Below are positions 24,105 through 33,433 of a stretch of DNA of 64,000 bases, piece after piece. The position numbers and the translations under genes were made by a program. The notes below the pieces were generated by a model, which was not told the DNA's origin, did no database searches, and was given only the letters and a program-made list of their open reading frames with translations. Origin of the DNA: Nitrososphaerota archaeon (GTDB lineage: Archaea > Thermoproteota > Nitrososphaeria > Nitrososphaerales > Gagatemarchaeaceae); assembly GCA_029785825.1 (NCBI GenBank), contig JAFLYY010000001.1, forward strand, positions 372,001-436,000, written 5' to 3'. How positions within the stretch are numbered: position 1 is the stretch's first letter; each line of letters opens with the position of its first letter.

Positions 24105-25417
24105 CAGTCTTCTGCTTGGTTTGAGGCACTGCAGCTGGTCGCTGTGACCGGTAGGTTGCAGGACAGCTGTGCGTTGGCGCCGAGAGATGCGATGATGTGC
24201 ATGGTGTAGACCTGGTGGGCTAGGGTGGACGGGACCAGCACCAGTCCCGACTGACCGAAGGAGATGGTGCCTGTGAAGGTGAGGTCCACGCACTGACCCG
24301 GAGCGAGGGTCAGGCCGCCCGCCCCGCTCTCCCCGATGTCCCCGCTGACAAGCTGCATCTTCAGAGAGACACAACCTGTCCCGGTGACGGTCGAGTTGAC
24401 GGGGGCGAAGATGACTTGGTCGGGGGTCTCCGTTTCGCATCTGCTTGACTGTTCTTGACTCGTCTTTGCGGAAGTAGTTGTGGAAGTAGCGGTCGTCGTT
24501 GTGTTCGAGTCGGGCGAATCCGGCGCCCCTCCGTCTGAGGAGTGCGAGGTGCTGTTGTCATTGCTGCTTGGTGTGCAGGAAGTCCCGGCGCGCGTGAAGT
24601 TTCCATGGAAACCTATCGCGTTGAGGACAACAGAGGCGTTTCCTATGTTGTTGACTTTGACCGAGATTGTCGTGGTGTTTCCCGATACCGAGAACGCCGA
24701 AAGGTTGGCGGTTAGGTTGCCCTGGGCGCTCTGCAGCTGGCTCTCATCTTCAGAGGTGAGATGCTGCTGGTCGCCGGTCTTGTCATGGCTTAGGTCGCTC
24801 CCTGTCGCCGCTCTGACGATTCCCACGGTCGAGGGCCACATCTGGTAGCCCGTCGGCGTGCTCACAATGATCGGGTTCAGCTGCAGGAGGGCGACGCTGT
24901 TCCCGTCCAAGGGCGCCGGCTCTGCGAGGTTCACGGTCACGGTGCTTCCGCCTGTCGCCAAAGTCACCTGGGATGTCGTGCTGTTGACGTCTATGCTGAT
25001 GCTTGTCACGGTGAACGCGAATGACTTGATGAGAGACCCGTTGGGGAGATTGGTCGACGCGACTGTCTGTGAGACGTTCAACGCCCCGAGCTCGAGGAGG
25101 TCAACTGTCGCCGACCCGCCAGGAGGCGAGACTGAGACTGTCGTCAGCCCGCCATGTGACGCTGGCTCGGAGACAAGGAGGGTGACCGACGAGTAGGTGA
25201 GGTTAAGGTAGGTCGTCCCGGTGGGGACCACTGGCGGATCTGCGAGCTGTATTATCAGACTCGCCTGAGTCCCGCCCTGCACGCCTGTAGTGTTGGTCTG
25301 CGATGCGCCCCCGTTACCGGAGGTTGGGGAAAGGAAGAATGTCGAAGAGACTATGATGAGTGCAGCGACGGCGAGCGCCGCCGCGGTGTATTTCAGTGCC
25401 TGTTTTCTTACGGACAT
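24104..25417 (-). CDS. Exported DUF4382 surface protein
   Basis: A 437-residue exported protein. An N-terminal basic/hydrophobic signal anchor (VRKQALKYTAAALAVAALII) is followed by a DUF4382 domain (about residues 50-200; SLIIQLADPPVVPTG, YLNLTYSSVTLLVSE, VDLLELGALNVSQTV), then a threonine/serine-rich linker and a beta-rich C-terminal domain with several cysteines that could form disulfides. Many N-x-S/T sites suit N-glycosylation. The start at 25417 is chosen because GGAGGGG lies just before the ATG. There is no C-terminal anchor. DUF4382 proteins are cell-surface proteins of unknown role. Confidence 0.8.
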   Translation of the reverse strand: MSVRKQALKYTAAALAVAALIIVSSTFFLSPTSGNGGASQTNTTGVQGGTQASLIIQLADPPVVPTGTTYLNLTYSSVTLLVSEPASHGGLTTVSVSPPGGSATVDLLELGALNVSQTVASTNLPNGSLIKSFAFTVTSISIDVNSTTSQVTLATGGSTVTVNLAEPAPLDGNSVALLQLNPIIVSTPTGYQMWPSTVGIVRAATGSDLSHDKTGDQQHLTSEDESQLQSAQGNLTANLSAFSVSGNTTTISVKVNNIGNASVVLNAIGFHGNFTRAGTSCTPSSNDNSTSHSSDGGAPDSPDSNTTTTATSTTTSAKTSQEQSSRCETETPDQVIFAPVNSTVTGTGCVSLKMQLVSGDIGESGAGGLTLAPGQCVDLTFTGTISFGQSGLVLVPSTLAHQVYTMHIIASLGANAQLSCNLPVTATSCSASNQAED

Positions 25418-25528
25418 TGTCCCCTCCATCCGGAGGTCCTCGGATATTGCTAGGCCCTTGAATGGACCGGGAGCACGCGGTCGCGCTCCTTTCAACGCCC
25501 CTGAATGCGGGCCGTCTCATCGAGGCTG

Positions 25529-25972
25529 CTATCGCCAGGATGCCAGTCTCCGCCAGACCCTGGCCGTCTCATACCACACCACTACGACGAGCGCGGCCGA
25601 GGAGGCGACCAGCAGTGGGACGTAGGAAGCAGACCTGTAAGCCATGACCGAGAAGTACGAAACCAAGACGGTGAAAAGCACCGATATGAAGAGCAGCTGG
25701 GGCACCACCACCGTCCCCACCTTGACGTAGCCTTCGAGGATCTGGCCAGTCGCATCCTTCGTCGCAAGGTATCGGCCGTAGCTGTCCTGGGATGCGTACC
25801 CCCAGTCGATGAGACGGCCGAGATGATATGAAGCGAGCGAGGCGGTCGAGAAACCTAGCCCGCCCTGGACGTCCTTGAGCTCGCAAGGGCCGTGCCGAAG
25901 GATGTAAAGATAGACGCGGAGCGTGTTCCCTCTCAACTCAGGCCCTGCATCGGGGCTCCCGGCCTTTCTCAT
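25529..25972 (-). CDS. Membrane-anchored winged-helix protein
   Basis: A 147-residue protein with an N-terminal winged-helix domain (TLRVYLYILRHGPCELKDVQ, then STASLASYHLGRLIDWGYAS) and two C-terminal membrane helices (VVVPQLLFISVLFTVLVSYF and YVPLLVASSAALVVVVWY). The layout suggests a regulator tethered to the membrane that could sense the envelope state. It lies just upstream of the DUF4382 surface protein on the same strand, so regulation of that gene is possible. The DNA-binding part is MarR/ArsR-like but not assigned to a named family. Confidence 0.78.
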   Translation of the reverse strand: MRKAGSPDAGPELRGNTLRVYLYILRHGPCELKDVQGGLGFSTASLASYHLGRLIDWGYASQDSYGRYLATKDATGQILEGYVKVGTVVVPQLLFISVLFTVLVSYFSVMAYRSASYVPLLVASSAALVVVVWYETARVWRRLASWR

Positions 25973-26009
25973 CCTTCATCTGTCCGTCCGCGGCCGGCTC
26001 CATTTAATG

Positions 26010-27251
26010 TTAGGGGGCGGAACCGGCGATCCTTCCCATCGACTCGTAGTCCCGCTGGAGCCTGGGTCCCAGGGCCAGGAACCCGACGAACACCACGACG
26101 GTGAACCCTGCCATGACGTACCACCCCAGGGCCGGAGCGAAGCTCAGGATCTGGAAGAGAGAAGGGCCTGCGGCGTTGGCCGTGGACCGCCCCATGCTCG
26201 AGGCGGCGTAGTAGTACCCCTGGTACGTCCCTCTGTTGCCGGACTTCGAAAAGAGCGCGATTACGGTCTGGGACGGCACCGTCAGGAGAATCTCCCCGAG
26301 GGTGATCACCACCATCACGAGCTCGTATTGCAGGAACCCTTTGAAAAGCCCCGCCAGCAAGAAGCTGAGGCCCACTAGGAGAGGCGAGACCAGGAGCGGG
26401 AAGATGAGCATCCTCGCACGCTGCACGAGGTCGGTGAGCGGGAGCTGAAGCAGCACGATCACGGCGCCGTTGGTGGCGAACAGGTATCCGATCTGGGTGT
26501 TGGTGAAACCCAGGAAGTCGGCCACGTATAGCGACAGCGGGGTGATCTCGTAGCCGACGGCGACGAACAGGGCGCCGGTCAGGATTAGGAATGAGATCAC
26601 GGTGCCGTCCTCCTTCCATGAGAGGGACCGTCTCACGCCGCTTTCGCGGGCTGTGTGCCTCACCCCTCCCCTGATCAGCAGGACAGTCAGGACGATGACA
26701 GGGATCACAGATGCGGCGCTCAGGAAGAAGACCGTGGAGTAGCCGTAGGCGTCCGCTATCGGCCCCCCGATAGCCGGCCCGATGGCAAATCCGAGGTTCC
26801 CTCCTATTGTGAGCAGGTTGTACCCCGGCCTGATCTGGTCTTCAGGGTGCCCTGCGATGATCGAGCCTGTTGCAGGGTTCGAAAAGCTCCTCAGCAGCGA
26901 GAACAAGCAATAGACGACGAAGAAGTAGACTGCGCTGGCGTGCCCTAGCACCATGTAGCCGAGCGCGACAGACGACGCGATCGACATGGTGTAGCCGGCG
27001 AGCATGACCTTCTTCGGGCCCACGGCGTCGACGATCCTGCCGCCGAACATCTGGCCCCCCATGCCGAGCACCCCGGCCGCGAAGTACACCAGACCGGTCG
27101 TAAGGAGGGAGACCCCCCTGGTCTCGACCAGGTAGATCCCAAAGAAGGGCATGGCCATAGAGAAGCCGAGCGAGTTGACCGTCCTGACGGTGAAGAGGAC
27201 GTATGACTCCCTTGCAAGGCTCCTTAGCCCGTACCTTCCGAATAACCACAT
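26010..27251 (-). CDS. MFS-type transporter
   Basis: A 413-residue major facilitator protein with twelve helices. GGRIVDAVGPKKVMLAGY between helices 2 and 3 is the family's motif A (G-x3-D-x2-G-x-[RK]). The DHA1-like drug-efflux group is the closest general fit, but the substrate is unknown. It has its own upstream region and no obvious operon partner. Confidence 0.85.
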   Translation of the reverse strand: MWLFGRYGLRSLARESYVLFTVRTVNSLGFSMAMPFFGIYLVETRGVSLLTTGLVYFAAGVLGMGGQMFGGRIVDAVGPKKVMLAGYTMSIASSVALGYMVLGHASAVYFFVVYCLFSLLRSFSNPATGSIIAGHPEDQIRPGYNLLTIGGNLGFAIGPAIGGPIADAYGYSTVFFLSAASVIPVIVLTVLLIRGGVRHTARESGVRRSLSWKEDGTVISFLILTGALFVAVGYEITPLSLYVADFLGFTNTQIGYLFATNGAVIVLLQLPLTDLVQRARMLIFPLLVSPLLVGLSFLLAGLFKGFLQYELVMVVITLGEILLTVPSQTVIALFSKSGNRGTYQGYYYAASSMGRSTANAAGPSLFQILSFAPALGWYVMAGFTVVVFVGFLALGPRLQRDYESMGRIAGSAP

Positions 27252-27294
27252 GTGCCCCTGCTTTCTTGGAACCTTTGCCTCGACCTGCTCGGTT

Positions 27295-27459
27295 CTACCC
27301 GAAGCCCAGTCCGGCGGAGTCCATCTTTTTGACGCAGTCGGCGCAACGGAGCCCCCGAGGCGTCCTGTACAGTCTCTCCTTTGACCCGCACTCTGGGCAC
27401 GCGTGTTCAGTTTCTCTGCGCTGGGCGACGGAGTCTTCCAACGCTCGACGGTAAGGCAT
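27295..27459 (-). CDS. 54-residue zinc-ribbon protein
   Basis: A short gene encoding MPYRRALEDSVAQRRETEHA followed by CPECGSKERLYRTPRGLRC and ADC. The cysteine pairs CPEC and CADC are 15 residues apart, a typical zinc ribbon. The N-terminal helix is charged. It lies upstream of the MFS gene on the same strand (44 bp between stop and the next start) and may be co-transcribed. Archaeal zinc-ribbon proteins of this size often bind RNA or transcription factors; no specific role is claimed. It ends TAG at 27295. Confidence 0.72.
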   Translation of the reverse strand: MPYRRALEDSVAQRRETEHACPECGSKERLYRTPRGLRCADCVKKMDSAGLGFG

Positions 27460-27504
27460 GGGGTTCTTATCCACTACTACGCGTCAGGCCGTGCCGGCTA
27501 GCTA

Positions 27505-27522
27505 ACAAAACTTATAATTTGT
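27505..27522 (+). promoter_or_regulatory. Promoter of the peptide ABC transporter operon
   Basis: An AT-rich CTTATAATTTG element at 27511-27521 stands out from GC-rich surroundings and lies about 27 bp before the TTG start of the first permease gene, as expected for a TATA box with a very short or absent leader. Confidence 0.7.
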
Positions 27523-27542
27523 ATTGAAGCGTTCCTTGGTTA

Positions 27543-28574
27543 TTGGCGAGTCTACGGTACCTCATAGACCGTGCGATAAACCGCATAGCGACCCTCCTCA
27601 TACTGATGCTCTTCTCCTTCTTCATCTTCGAGGTCATCCCGCAAGCCGTGGGCTTCAATCTCGGCTTTTTCTTCTCTGGCATCACGATGCTCAGCCCGCA
27701 TGCGGCCGAGGGGCAGCTCGCTCTCGTCAACGCGGCCGTAGTGAAGTTTGGCCTTAATGACCCTCTCCCACAAAGAATACTTGTCTTCTTCTACAACCTG
27801 TTCACGTTCAACTTCGGCAACAGCGCCCTCTTCAAAGAGCCTGTAACGACGGCGATAGCCCAGTACCTCCCCAACAGCTTGGTGCTGGCGAGTTTCTCAC
27901 TGGCCACGACCACGATTCTGGCCATCGTTGTGGGCACTAGGGCGGCGAAATCCTTCATCAGTTCGAAGAGGAAGATCGGAGACTCAGCCCTTTCGGCCCT
28001 TTCGATAGTCACGTTCAACATCCCGTTCATTGTGCTCGCGCTTTTCCTCTACATACTCTTCGCAGACGAGCTCCGCTGGTTCCCGATCAACCTCGCGTTC
28101 GCGACCACCAACGGGGGTCTTTCCCACTTCACCGGGGTTGAGTATTACCTGAGGTATCTTTGGGCCGCTGTACTCCCAATCGTCGCGCTTACGATTGTAG
28201 GATTCGGGAATGGGGCCATCCTCATCAGGAACAACATCATAGACGAGTACAACTCCGCCGGCTATGTCACGTATGCCAAGGCCAGGGGCATCCCGGAAAA
28301 CCAGCTGTTCTACAGGCACGCGTTCAGGAACGCGATGTTGCCTTTCGTTACCCAGGTCGGGCTCGCCGTGGCGTTCATAGTAGGGGGGTTGTTCTTTACC
28401 GAAGTCCTGTTCGACTTCCCGGGGATAGGATATGCCTCGGTCAACGCCGCTGTCTCTTTCGACATCCCGTTCCTGATTGGGTCTACCTTCGTCTTTGCTA
28501 TTTACACCCTGGTCGTCCTGTACATTCTTGACCTCGTTTACGCTCGTTTAGATCCGAGGATTCAGCTTGTCTAA
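27543..28574 (+). CDS. Peptide/nickel-type ABC transporter permease (DppB-like)
   Basis: A 343-residue inner-membrane permease with six helices. The EAA loop reads YAKARGIPENQLFYRHAFRN, the coupling site for the ATPases. The N-terminal RYLIDRAINRIATLLILMLF is the usual DppB start. The extracytoplasmic loop after helix 1 is short. It starts TTG at 27543 after a clear TATA box, and the next permease gene overlaps its end by 8 bp. It should form a channel with the DppC-like protein for uptake of oligopeptides or related solutes. Confidence 0.92.
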   Translation: MASLRYLIDRAINRIATLLILMLFSFFIFEVIPQAVGFNLGFFFSGITMLSPHAAEGQLALVNAAVVKFGLNDPLPQRILVFFYNLFTFNFGNSALFKEPVTTAIAQYLPNSLVLASFSLATTTILAIVVGTRAAKSFISSKRKIGDSALSALSIVTFNIPFIVLALFLYILFADELRWFPINLAFATTNGGLSHFTGVEYYLRYLWAAVLPIVALTIVGFGNGAILIRNNIIDEYNSAGYVTYAKARGIPENQLFYRHAFRNAMLPFVTQVGLAVAFIVGGLFFTEVLFDFPGIGYASVNAAVSFDIPFLIGSTFVFAIYTLVVLYILDLVYARLDPRIQLV

Positions 28575-30174
28575 ACGCGATGCTGGGCTCTTCGCCCGCG
28601 CGTTCAGGCGGAAGTCCGCTCTGTTCGGCATCGGGATTGTAATCATCTTCATCTTGATAGGGACCGTGGGGGCGACGACAGCGCCCTTCTCCAACGGGTA
28701 TTCTCCTCCCCAGTTTGATGCGGCGGCGCCCAACGCTCTCCCAGGCTGGGTCTCGGTGTTTCCTGGCTTCCAATCCCTTCCTCCAAACATCGCCTACCCC
28801 TCCTCGGTTTCTGCCCAGGAGTTCAAGACCGCAGCTGCCGTTGCGGCCTGGTCACCTGCCGGGCCAAGCGCCAGCTTGGTGCACTATTCTTCCACGGTGG
28901 GCCCCAGCGGGATGACTCCAGCTCAGCGCGCGTACGAGCTTGTGAACTCGGGTCCCGGCAGCGAACTGATCAACGCAAGCGGAAACTCCCAGACACCGAT
29001 TTCCCTGGAGTTCGGGGCCACCCAGAGCTACCGTTACTCGTCTCCTAGCATCTTCGCGGCGCAGGTAGCGTTCGACCCGGCGTCGGTAACGGGTGCCGGA
29101 GTCGCGGTGTTCCTTTCCATCAAGACCACCAACGGGACATACCCATTGGCCCTTGAAGCCAATCCAGCGGGGGTGTCCGCCCTCGAGTCAGGTAGTTCAG
29201 CATCAGCGTACCTCTCATACTTTACCAACCCTATCATCCCGGCGCTCCAAGAAGGCAGCTGGAACTATGTGAGCGGAGTGACGACGGCGACCCAATTGAT
29301 GCCCCTGTACTATCTCAACTCCAGTGTCGTGTCAGGAGCAAAGGTGACCACCTTGGCTTCGACAATCTTCAAGGGGATCACGTCGTACACTCTCGGCGAG
29401 ACCGTAATGATCTTCCCCCAGGGGAAGTACAGCGTCCAAATCTATCAATCGGATCTGAAGTACCAGGTCTTGGGTAAGGTCTACGGGGTTCTCGGCACCG
29501 ACACGAACGGCGCCGACTTCTGGTCCGAATTCGCGATAGGTGCAAGGGCAGCCCTGGAGATCGCGTCCGGCGCTGCCGTCATCACGCTTGCCATAGGGAT
29601 AACCGTCGGGCTCATTGGTGGATTCTTCGGGGGTATCGTGGACAGCGGCTTGCTCCTCCTCACGGACTTCCTCCTCCTCATCCCTGCTCTCATCCTGCTG
29701 GTGGACCTTGACACCGTCTTCACGTTGGCCCACATCATAACCAACAAGATATTGTTGCTCGACATCATTTTCGGTGTCCTCCTGTGGCCTGTACTCTCTC
29801 GGACTATCAGGTCACAGACGCTTTCTCTAAGGTCGACGACCTACGTGATAGCCGCCGGGGCCATGGGGGGCGGGAGGCTCTACGTCTTGAGGAGGCACAT
29901 CCTCAATCACGTAGTGGGCACGATCATAGCCCTCACCATCTTCTTGCTGGCAGGGTTCGTGGTCCTCGACGTGGGGGTCGATTTCCTAGGACTCGGCATA
30001 ACCCAGACACCAACATGGGGGAACATCTTCGCCAGCTTGGTCAACACGGTGTCACCGTCTAACGGGTACCTCTGGTGGATGACTCTCCCGCTATCTGCGG
30101 CGATACTGCTGGTCTCGGTGTCGTTCTTCTTCATAGGGTACGCCATCCAATCGGAGTATTCAAGAGCGGCATAA
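28567..30174 (+). CDS. Peptide ABC transporter permease (DppC-like) with large external insertion
   Basis: A 535-residue permease, about 230 residues longer than usual DppC. After helix 1 (residues about 17-37) comes a serine/threonine/alanine-rich stretch predicted outside the membrane (about 40-300), then the conserved LGTDTNGADFWSEF equivalent of LGTDxxGRDxxSR near residue 310 and five more helices. The EAA-type loop is YVIAAGAMGGGRLYVLRRHI. The insert contains beta-like segments (LVHYSSTVGPSGMTPAQRAY, SLEFGATQSYRYSS). It may form an ectodomain that docks the binding protein. The TTG start overlaps the preceding gene. Insert function is unknown. Confidence 0.88.
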   Translation: MSKRDAGLFARAFRRKSALFGIGIVIIFILIGTVGATTAPFSNGYSPPQFDAAAPNALPGWVSVFPGFQSLPPNIAYPSSVSAQEFKTAAAVAAWSPAGPSASLVHYSSTVGPSGMTPAQRAYELVNSGPGSELINASGNSQTPISLEFGATQSYRYSSPSIFAAQVAFDPASVTGAGVAVFLSIKTTNGTYPLALEANPAGVSALESGSSASAYLSYFTNPIIPALQEGSWNYVSGVTTATQLMPLYYLNSSVVSGAKVTTLASTIFKGITSYTLGETVMIFPQGKYSVQIYQSDLKYQVLGKVYGVLGTDTNGADFWSEFAIGARAALEIASGAAVITLAIGITVGLIGGFFGGIVDSGLLLLTDFLLLIPALILLVDLDTVFTLAHIITNKILLLDIIFGVLLWPVLSRTIRSQTLSLRSTTYVIAAGAMGGGRLYVLRRHILNHVVGTIIALTIFLLAGFVVLDVGVDFLGLGITQTPTWGNIFASLVNTVSPSNGYLWWMTLPLSAAILLVSVSFFFIGYAIQSEYSRAA

Positions 30175-30176
30175 CG

Positions 30177-31160
30177 ATGGCGTCCCACACGAGCGTCCTC
30201 AGTGTTAGAGGCTTGCATGTGACCTTCTCGACGCCGAGAGGGCCGCTGCACGCCGTGCAGGGGGTCAATTTCGATCTGGGAGAGGGAGAGACAATGGGCC
30301 TGGTGGGAGAGTCTGGCTCAGGTAAGTCTACCCTTGCGCTGGGTATCCTCCGACTCCTCCCCCTGAACGGAAAGTGGACAGCAGATTCAATCTCGGTAAT
30401 GGGTCAGAACGTGACCTCGATGTCGGAGAGGGACCTCGACGACAAATTCAGATGGACGAAGATCGCCTACGTCCCCCAGGCTTCCCAGAACGCACTCGAC
30501 CCGCTTTACAGGGTCGGAGACCAGTTCGTCGAGACCGTGGCGGCCCACGCCAAGACCGAAAGGGATGACGTCCTGAAAAGGGCGAGGACGCTCCTCGAAC
30601 AGGTCGGCGTCGACCCGTCTAAACTTCAGAGCTACCCATGGGAGCTTTCGGGGGGTCAGAAGCAGAGGGTCATGATAGCCATGGCCCTCATATTGGAGCC
30701 GAAGATTATCATACTCGATGAGCCCACGACCGCTCTGGACACCATCATCCAAGCCCAGATACTGGAGCTCTTCAAGCAGATGCGGACATTCCAGAAGCTG
30801 TCGAGCATCTTCATATCCCACGACATCGCTGTGATAGCAAACATAGCTGACAGGGTGGGCGTTATGTACGCAGGAAACCTGGTCGAGGTCGCCTCGGTGA
30901 ATGACATCTTCAAGAATCCTATTCATCCCTACACTCAGGGCCTTCGGGAGTCGGTTCCAGACGTCCGCAAGAACAAGGCGATAAGCTTCATACCTGGGAC
31001 CCCTCCTGACCTCGTGAACCCTCCCGCAGGGTGCCGATTCCACCCGAGATGCCCGTACGTCCAAGGAGTTTGCAAGACTACCGATCCACCGCTCGTTCGG
31101 TATCCTGGAGACCACTACGCCGCATGTCACTTCGCCGAGAGATGGGTGACGCAACAGTGA
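30177..31160 (+). CDS. Peptide ABC transporter ATPase (DppD-like)
   Basis: A 327-residue ATPase that energises the two permeases. Walker A is GESGSGKST, the signature is LSGGQKQRV and Walker B is IIILDEPTTALD, with the H-loop at FISHDIAVI. The C-terminal oligopeptide-transporter domain has HPYTQGLRESVPDV and the cysteine-containing GCRFHPRCPY motif, which in some relatives binds an iron-sulfur cluster. The ATG at 30177, 2 bp after the permease stop, is preferred over an upstream frame extension. The next ATPase gene overlaps its end. Confidence 0.93.
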   Translation: MASHTSVLSVRGLHVTFSTPRGPLHAVQGVNFDLGEGETMGLVGESGSGKSTLALGILRLLPLNGKWTADSISVMGQNVTSMSERDLDDKFRWTKIAYVPQASQNALDPLYRVGDQFVETVAAHAKTERDDVLKRARTLLEQVGVDPSKLQSYPWELSGGQKQRVMIAMALILEPKIIILDEPTTALDTIIQAQILELFKQMRTFQKLSSIFISHDIAVIANIADRVGVMYAGNLVEVASVNDIFKNPIHPYTQGLRESVPDVRKNKAISFIPGTPPDLVNPPAGCRFHPRCPYVQGVCKTTDPPLVRYPGDHYAACHFAERWVTQQ

Positions 31161-32128
31161 CGCCTCAACCCAGAGGGAACGACCCGATTCTCGAGACACA
31201 GGACCTCACGGTTCAATTCAAGCTGAAGGGGGGGCTGAAGCTGAACGCAGTTGACGGGGTCACGCTCTCCATCGCCAGGAACCAGTCTTTGGGGGTCGCG
31301 GGCGAATCGGGTTCTGGCAAGACGACACTGGGCAAGACCCTCTTGAGGATCCAGAAGCCCACGGGGGGGACGGTGAAGTTCGAGGGGAAGGACATCACCA
31401 AATTCAGGGGCAAGGAACTCCGAAGGTTCCAAAGGAGCGTACAGATGGTTTTCCAGGATCCCTTCGACGCCATCGATCCACTCTTCACAGTCTTCGACGC
31501 CGTTGCGGAAGGGGTGAGGGTCGGCCAGATAGAGAAGAGTCAAGACAGGCTCGAGGCCATCGTGTCCGACGCCTTGAAGCGCGTCCAGCTTAGCCCGCCA
31601 GAGGAGTTCATCCGCCGGAGGATAACAAGCCTGTCCGGGGGGCAGAGGCAGCGTGTAGCCGTAGCCCGCTCGCTCGCCATGAGCCCGTCGGTCCTGGTCC
31701 TTGACGAACCTGTTTCGATGCTGGATGCGTCGGTCCGGGGAGGGGTAATCGCCCTCATGGACGACCTGAAGAAGCTGGGGACCACTTTCGTGACAATCAC
31801 GCACGACATCGCGACTGTGAGGTTCTTCACGGACACTCTGGTCGTAATGTACCTTGGCCAGGTGGTCGAGATCGGCGCTACAAAGGAAGTGGTCGGCGAC
31901 CCCCTCCACCCCTACTCCCAGGCGCTGATCGCCGCGGTCCCCGTCCCGGACCCGTCCTACCAGGTGAAGAGCCTGGCCAAGGGCGAGATAGCCAACGCAG
32001 CCGCACCGCCGTCCGGCTGCCGCTTCCATCCTCGCTGCCCCTACGCCCAAGAAAGGTGCAAGGTAGAGGAGCCGAAGCTGAGAGAAGTGAGGAAAGGAAG
32101 GTTCGCTTCGTGTCACTTCGCCCAGTAG
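31142..32128 (+). CDS. Peptide ABC transporter ATPase (DppF-like)
   Basis: The second ATPase of the transporter, 328 residues with the ATG at 31142; a GTG at 31157 that overlaps the preceding stop as GTGA is equally possible and has a good GGGTGA upstream. Walker A is GESGSGKTT, the signature LSGGQRQRV, Walker B VLVLDEPVSMLD and the H-loop TITHDIATV. The C-terminal CRFHPRCPYAQERC motif matches the DppD partner. It pairs with DppD as a heterodimer beneath the permeases. Confidence 0.92.
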   Translation: MGDATVTPQPRGNDPILETQDLTVQFKLKGGLKLNAVDGVTLSIARNQSLGVAGESGSGKTTLGKTLLRIQKPTGGTVKFEGKDITKFRGKELRRFQRSVQMVFQDPFDAIDPLFTVFDAVAEGVRVGQIEKSQDRLEAIVSDALKRVQLSPPEEFIRRRITSLSGGQRQRVAVARSLAMSPSVLVLDEPVSMLDASVRGGVIALMDDLKKLGTTFVTITHDIATVRFFTDTLVVMYLGQVVEIGATKEVVGDPLHPYSQALIAAVPVPDPSYQVKSLAKGEIANAAAPPSGCRFHPRCPYAQERCKVEEPKLREVRKGRFASCHFAQ

Positions 32129-33327
32129 CGATATTAGTCCTGGCGCTGCTCGTTGCAGTCCCTGCGCCTGTCCTCGCCGGGGGAAGCGGGACCGTCTCCA
32201 AGACTGTGCCTGTATCCGAGGTCCTGCCTTGGTTCGACCAGGCCGGGTTATCCTTCAGCTATAGCTTGACAGGCACCAGCGTGGGCATTCAAGGAGGGCA
32301 ACAGACCTACCTCGGGACTGCGTCTGTCGAGACCCTTGGCATGGCTTCAAATGACACCCTCCGAATATCCACAAATGCAGACGTCGGCAATCCCCTTTTC
32401 CCCAACGGCACTTTCTACGATGACCCCTTCTTTCCCGGCTACGTACAGGTCCTTCCCCTAGCGCTCGTAGTTCCGAGCACCTTTACCGTCCTCTCTCCCT
32501 CCTACGGGCTCACCTTCCATTACCTCGGGAACGTCACGAGCAGTTTTGAAGGCGGGACGGTGGAGACCTACGCCTACACCGTCAGTGCCTCTGGCCCTGC
32601 CCAAGGGGAGTCCGCCGTCGTGAAGTACTACCGGGTCATCCCATCAAGCGGCCTGATTGTGGAGGAGGAGCTCACCAACACGCAGGTCGGGACGACTCTC
32701 AATGCGACGCTTACCGGCTTGGGTGGCGGCTCAACCGCGCGGTCGGGCGGAACTCTGCAGTTCACCGCGCCAGTTTTCGCGGCTCCAGGGAGTTCCATCG
32801 TTTACAAGAACACGGGGGCAGGGAACCAGGTCATCAACTACACGACAATCTTCTCAGAGCCTGGGGGACTCTTTGCTTATTCGCGAACAGTGGTCGCGAA
32901 CGGCACGCTGTCCGGGACGCAGTTCTTCGTGGACGACGCGGCCGGGCCCAGGTTCTACCCTGCCGCGAGCAGTTTTGGGAGCGTCATCACCTTTCCAGTC
33001 GCGGTGGGCTCGCTCGAGACAGGGATCCTTACGAGGCTTGGAACGACGACGGTCAAGACCCTCGACGGCTACTTCCTCACGCAGGCGTACGCCAACAAGA
33101 CGATAGGGTTCGAAGCGTACCTTGACAACTCCACTGGGGTCGCTGTCTTCTTGGAGCTCCCGGGAGGGGTGCTCCAGCTGTATGCGTCAAACTATCTCTT
33201 TCCGGAACCACCGCCGGGACCGAGTCTCCTGTTGGATTATCTTGTCCCGGTCGCTATCTTGGTAGTCGCAGGACTACTCGTAGCGATGCACTTCCGGAGG
33301 GCCCCAAGAAGGCGCGGCCGACGGTGA
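32110..33327 (+). CDS. Exported membrane-anchored protein in the peptide transporter operon
   Basis: A 405-residue protein with a signal peptide (SLRPVAILVLALLVAVPAPVLA), a long beta-rich extracellular part with several N-x-S/T sites, and a C-terminal helix (LVPVAILVVAGLLVAMHF) followed by a basic RRAPRRRGRR stop-transfer tail. The GTG start at 32110 overlaps the ATPase gene by 19 bp, so it belongs to the operon. No domain is recognised. A role in substrate capture, or as scaffold for the binding protein, is inferred from location only. Confidence 0.75.
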   Translation: MSLRPVAILVLALLVAVPAPVLAGGSGTVSKTVPVSEVLPWFDQAGLSFSYSLTGTSVGIQGGQQTYLGTASVETLGMASNDTLRISTNADVGNPLFPNGTFYDDPFFPGYVQVLPLALVVPSTFTVLSPSYGLTFHYLGNVTSSFEGGTVETYAYTVSASGPAQGESAVVKYYRVIPSSGLIVEEELTNTQVGTTLNATLTGLGGGSTARSGGTLQFTAPVFAAPGSSIVYKNTGAGNQVINYTTIFSEPGGLFAYSRTVVANGTLSGTQFFVDDAAGPRFYPAASSFGSVITFPVAVGSLETGILTRLGTTTVKTLDGYFLTQAYANKTIGFEAYLDNSTGVAVFLELPGGVLQLYASNYLFPEPPPGPSLLLDYLVPVAILVVAGLLVAMHFRRAPRRRGRR

Positions 33328-33371
33328 CCCGCCGCCAACGAACATGCAAGTGGACTGCAAGGTGGTTTTTC

Positions 33372-33406
33372 TAACGAATGTACGAACGTTAACAATACCT
33401 AAATAC
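33372..33406 (+). promoter_or_regulatory. TATA box and inverted repeat before the binding-protein gene
   Basis: A CTAAATAC element (33399-33406) about 30 bp before the TTG start of the binding-protein gene is preceded by TAACG (33372-33376) and CGTTA (33387-33391), an inverted repeat with a 10-base spacer. It suggests a separate, possibly regulated promoter for the abundant binding protein. Confidence 0.5.
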
Positions 33407-33433
33407 TGTTGGTGAGGTCGATGAGCGCAAGAA

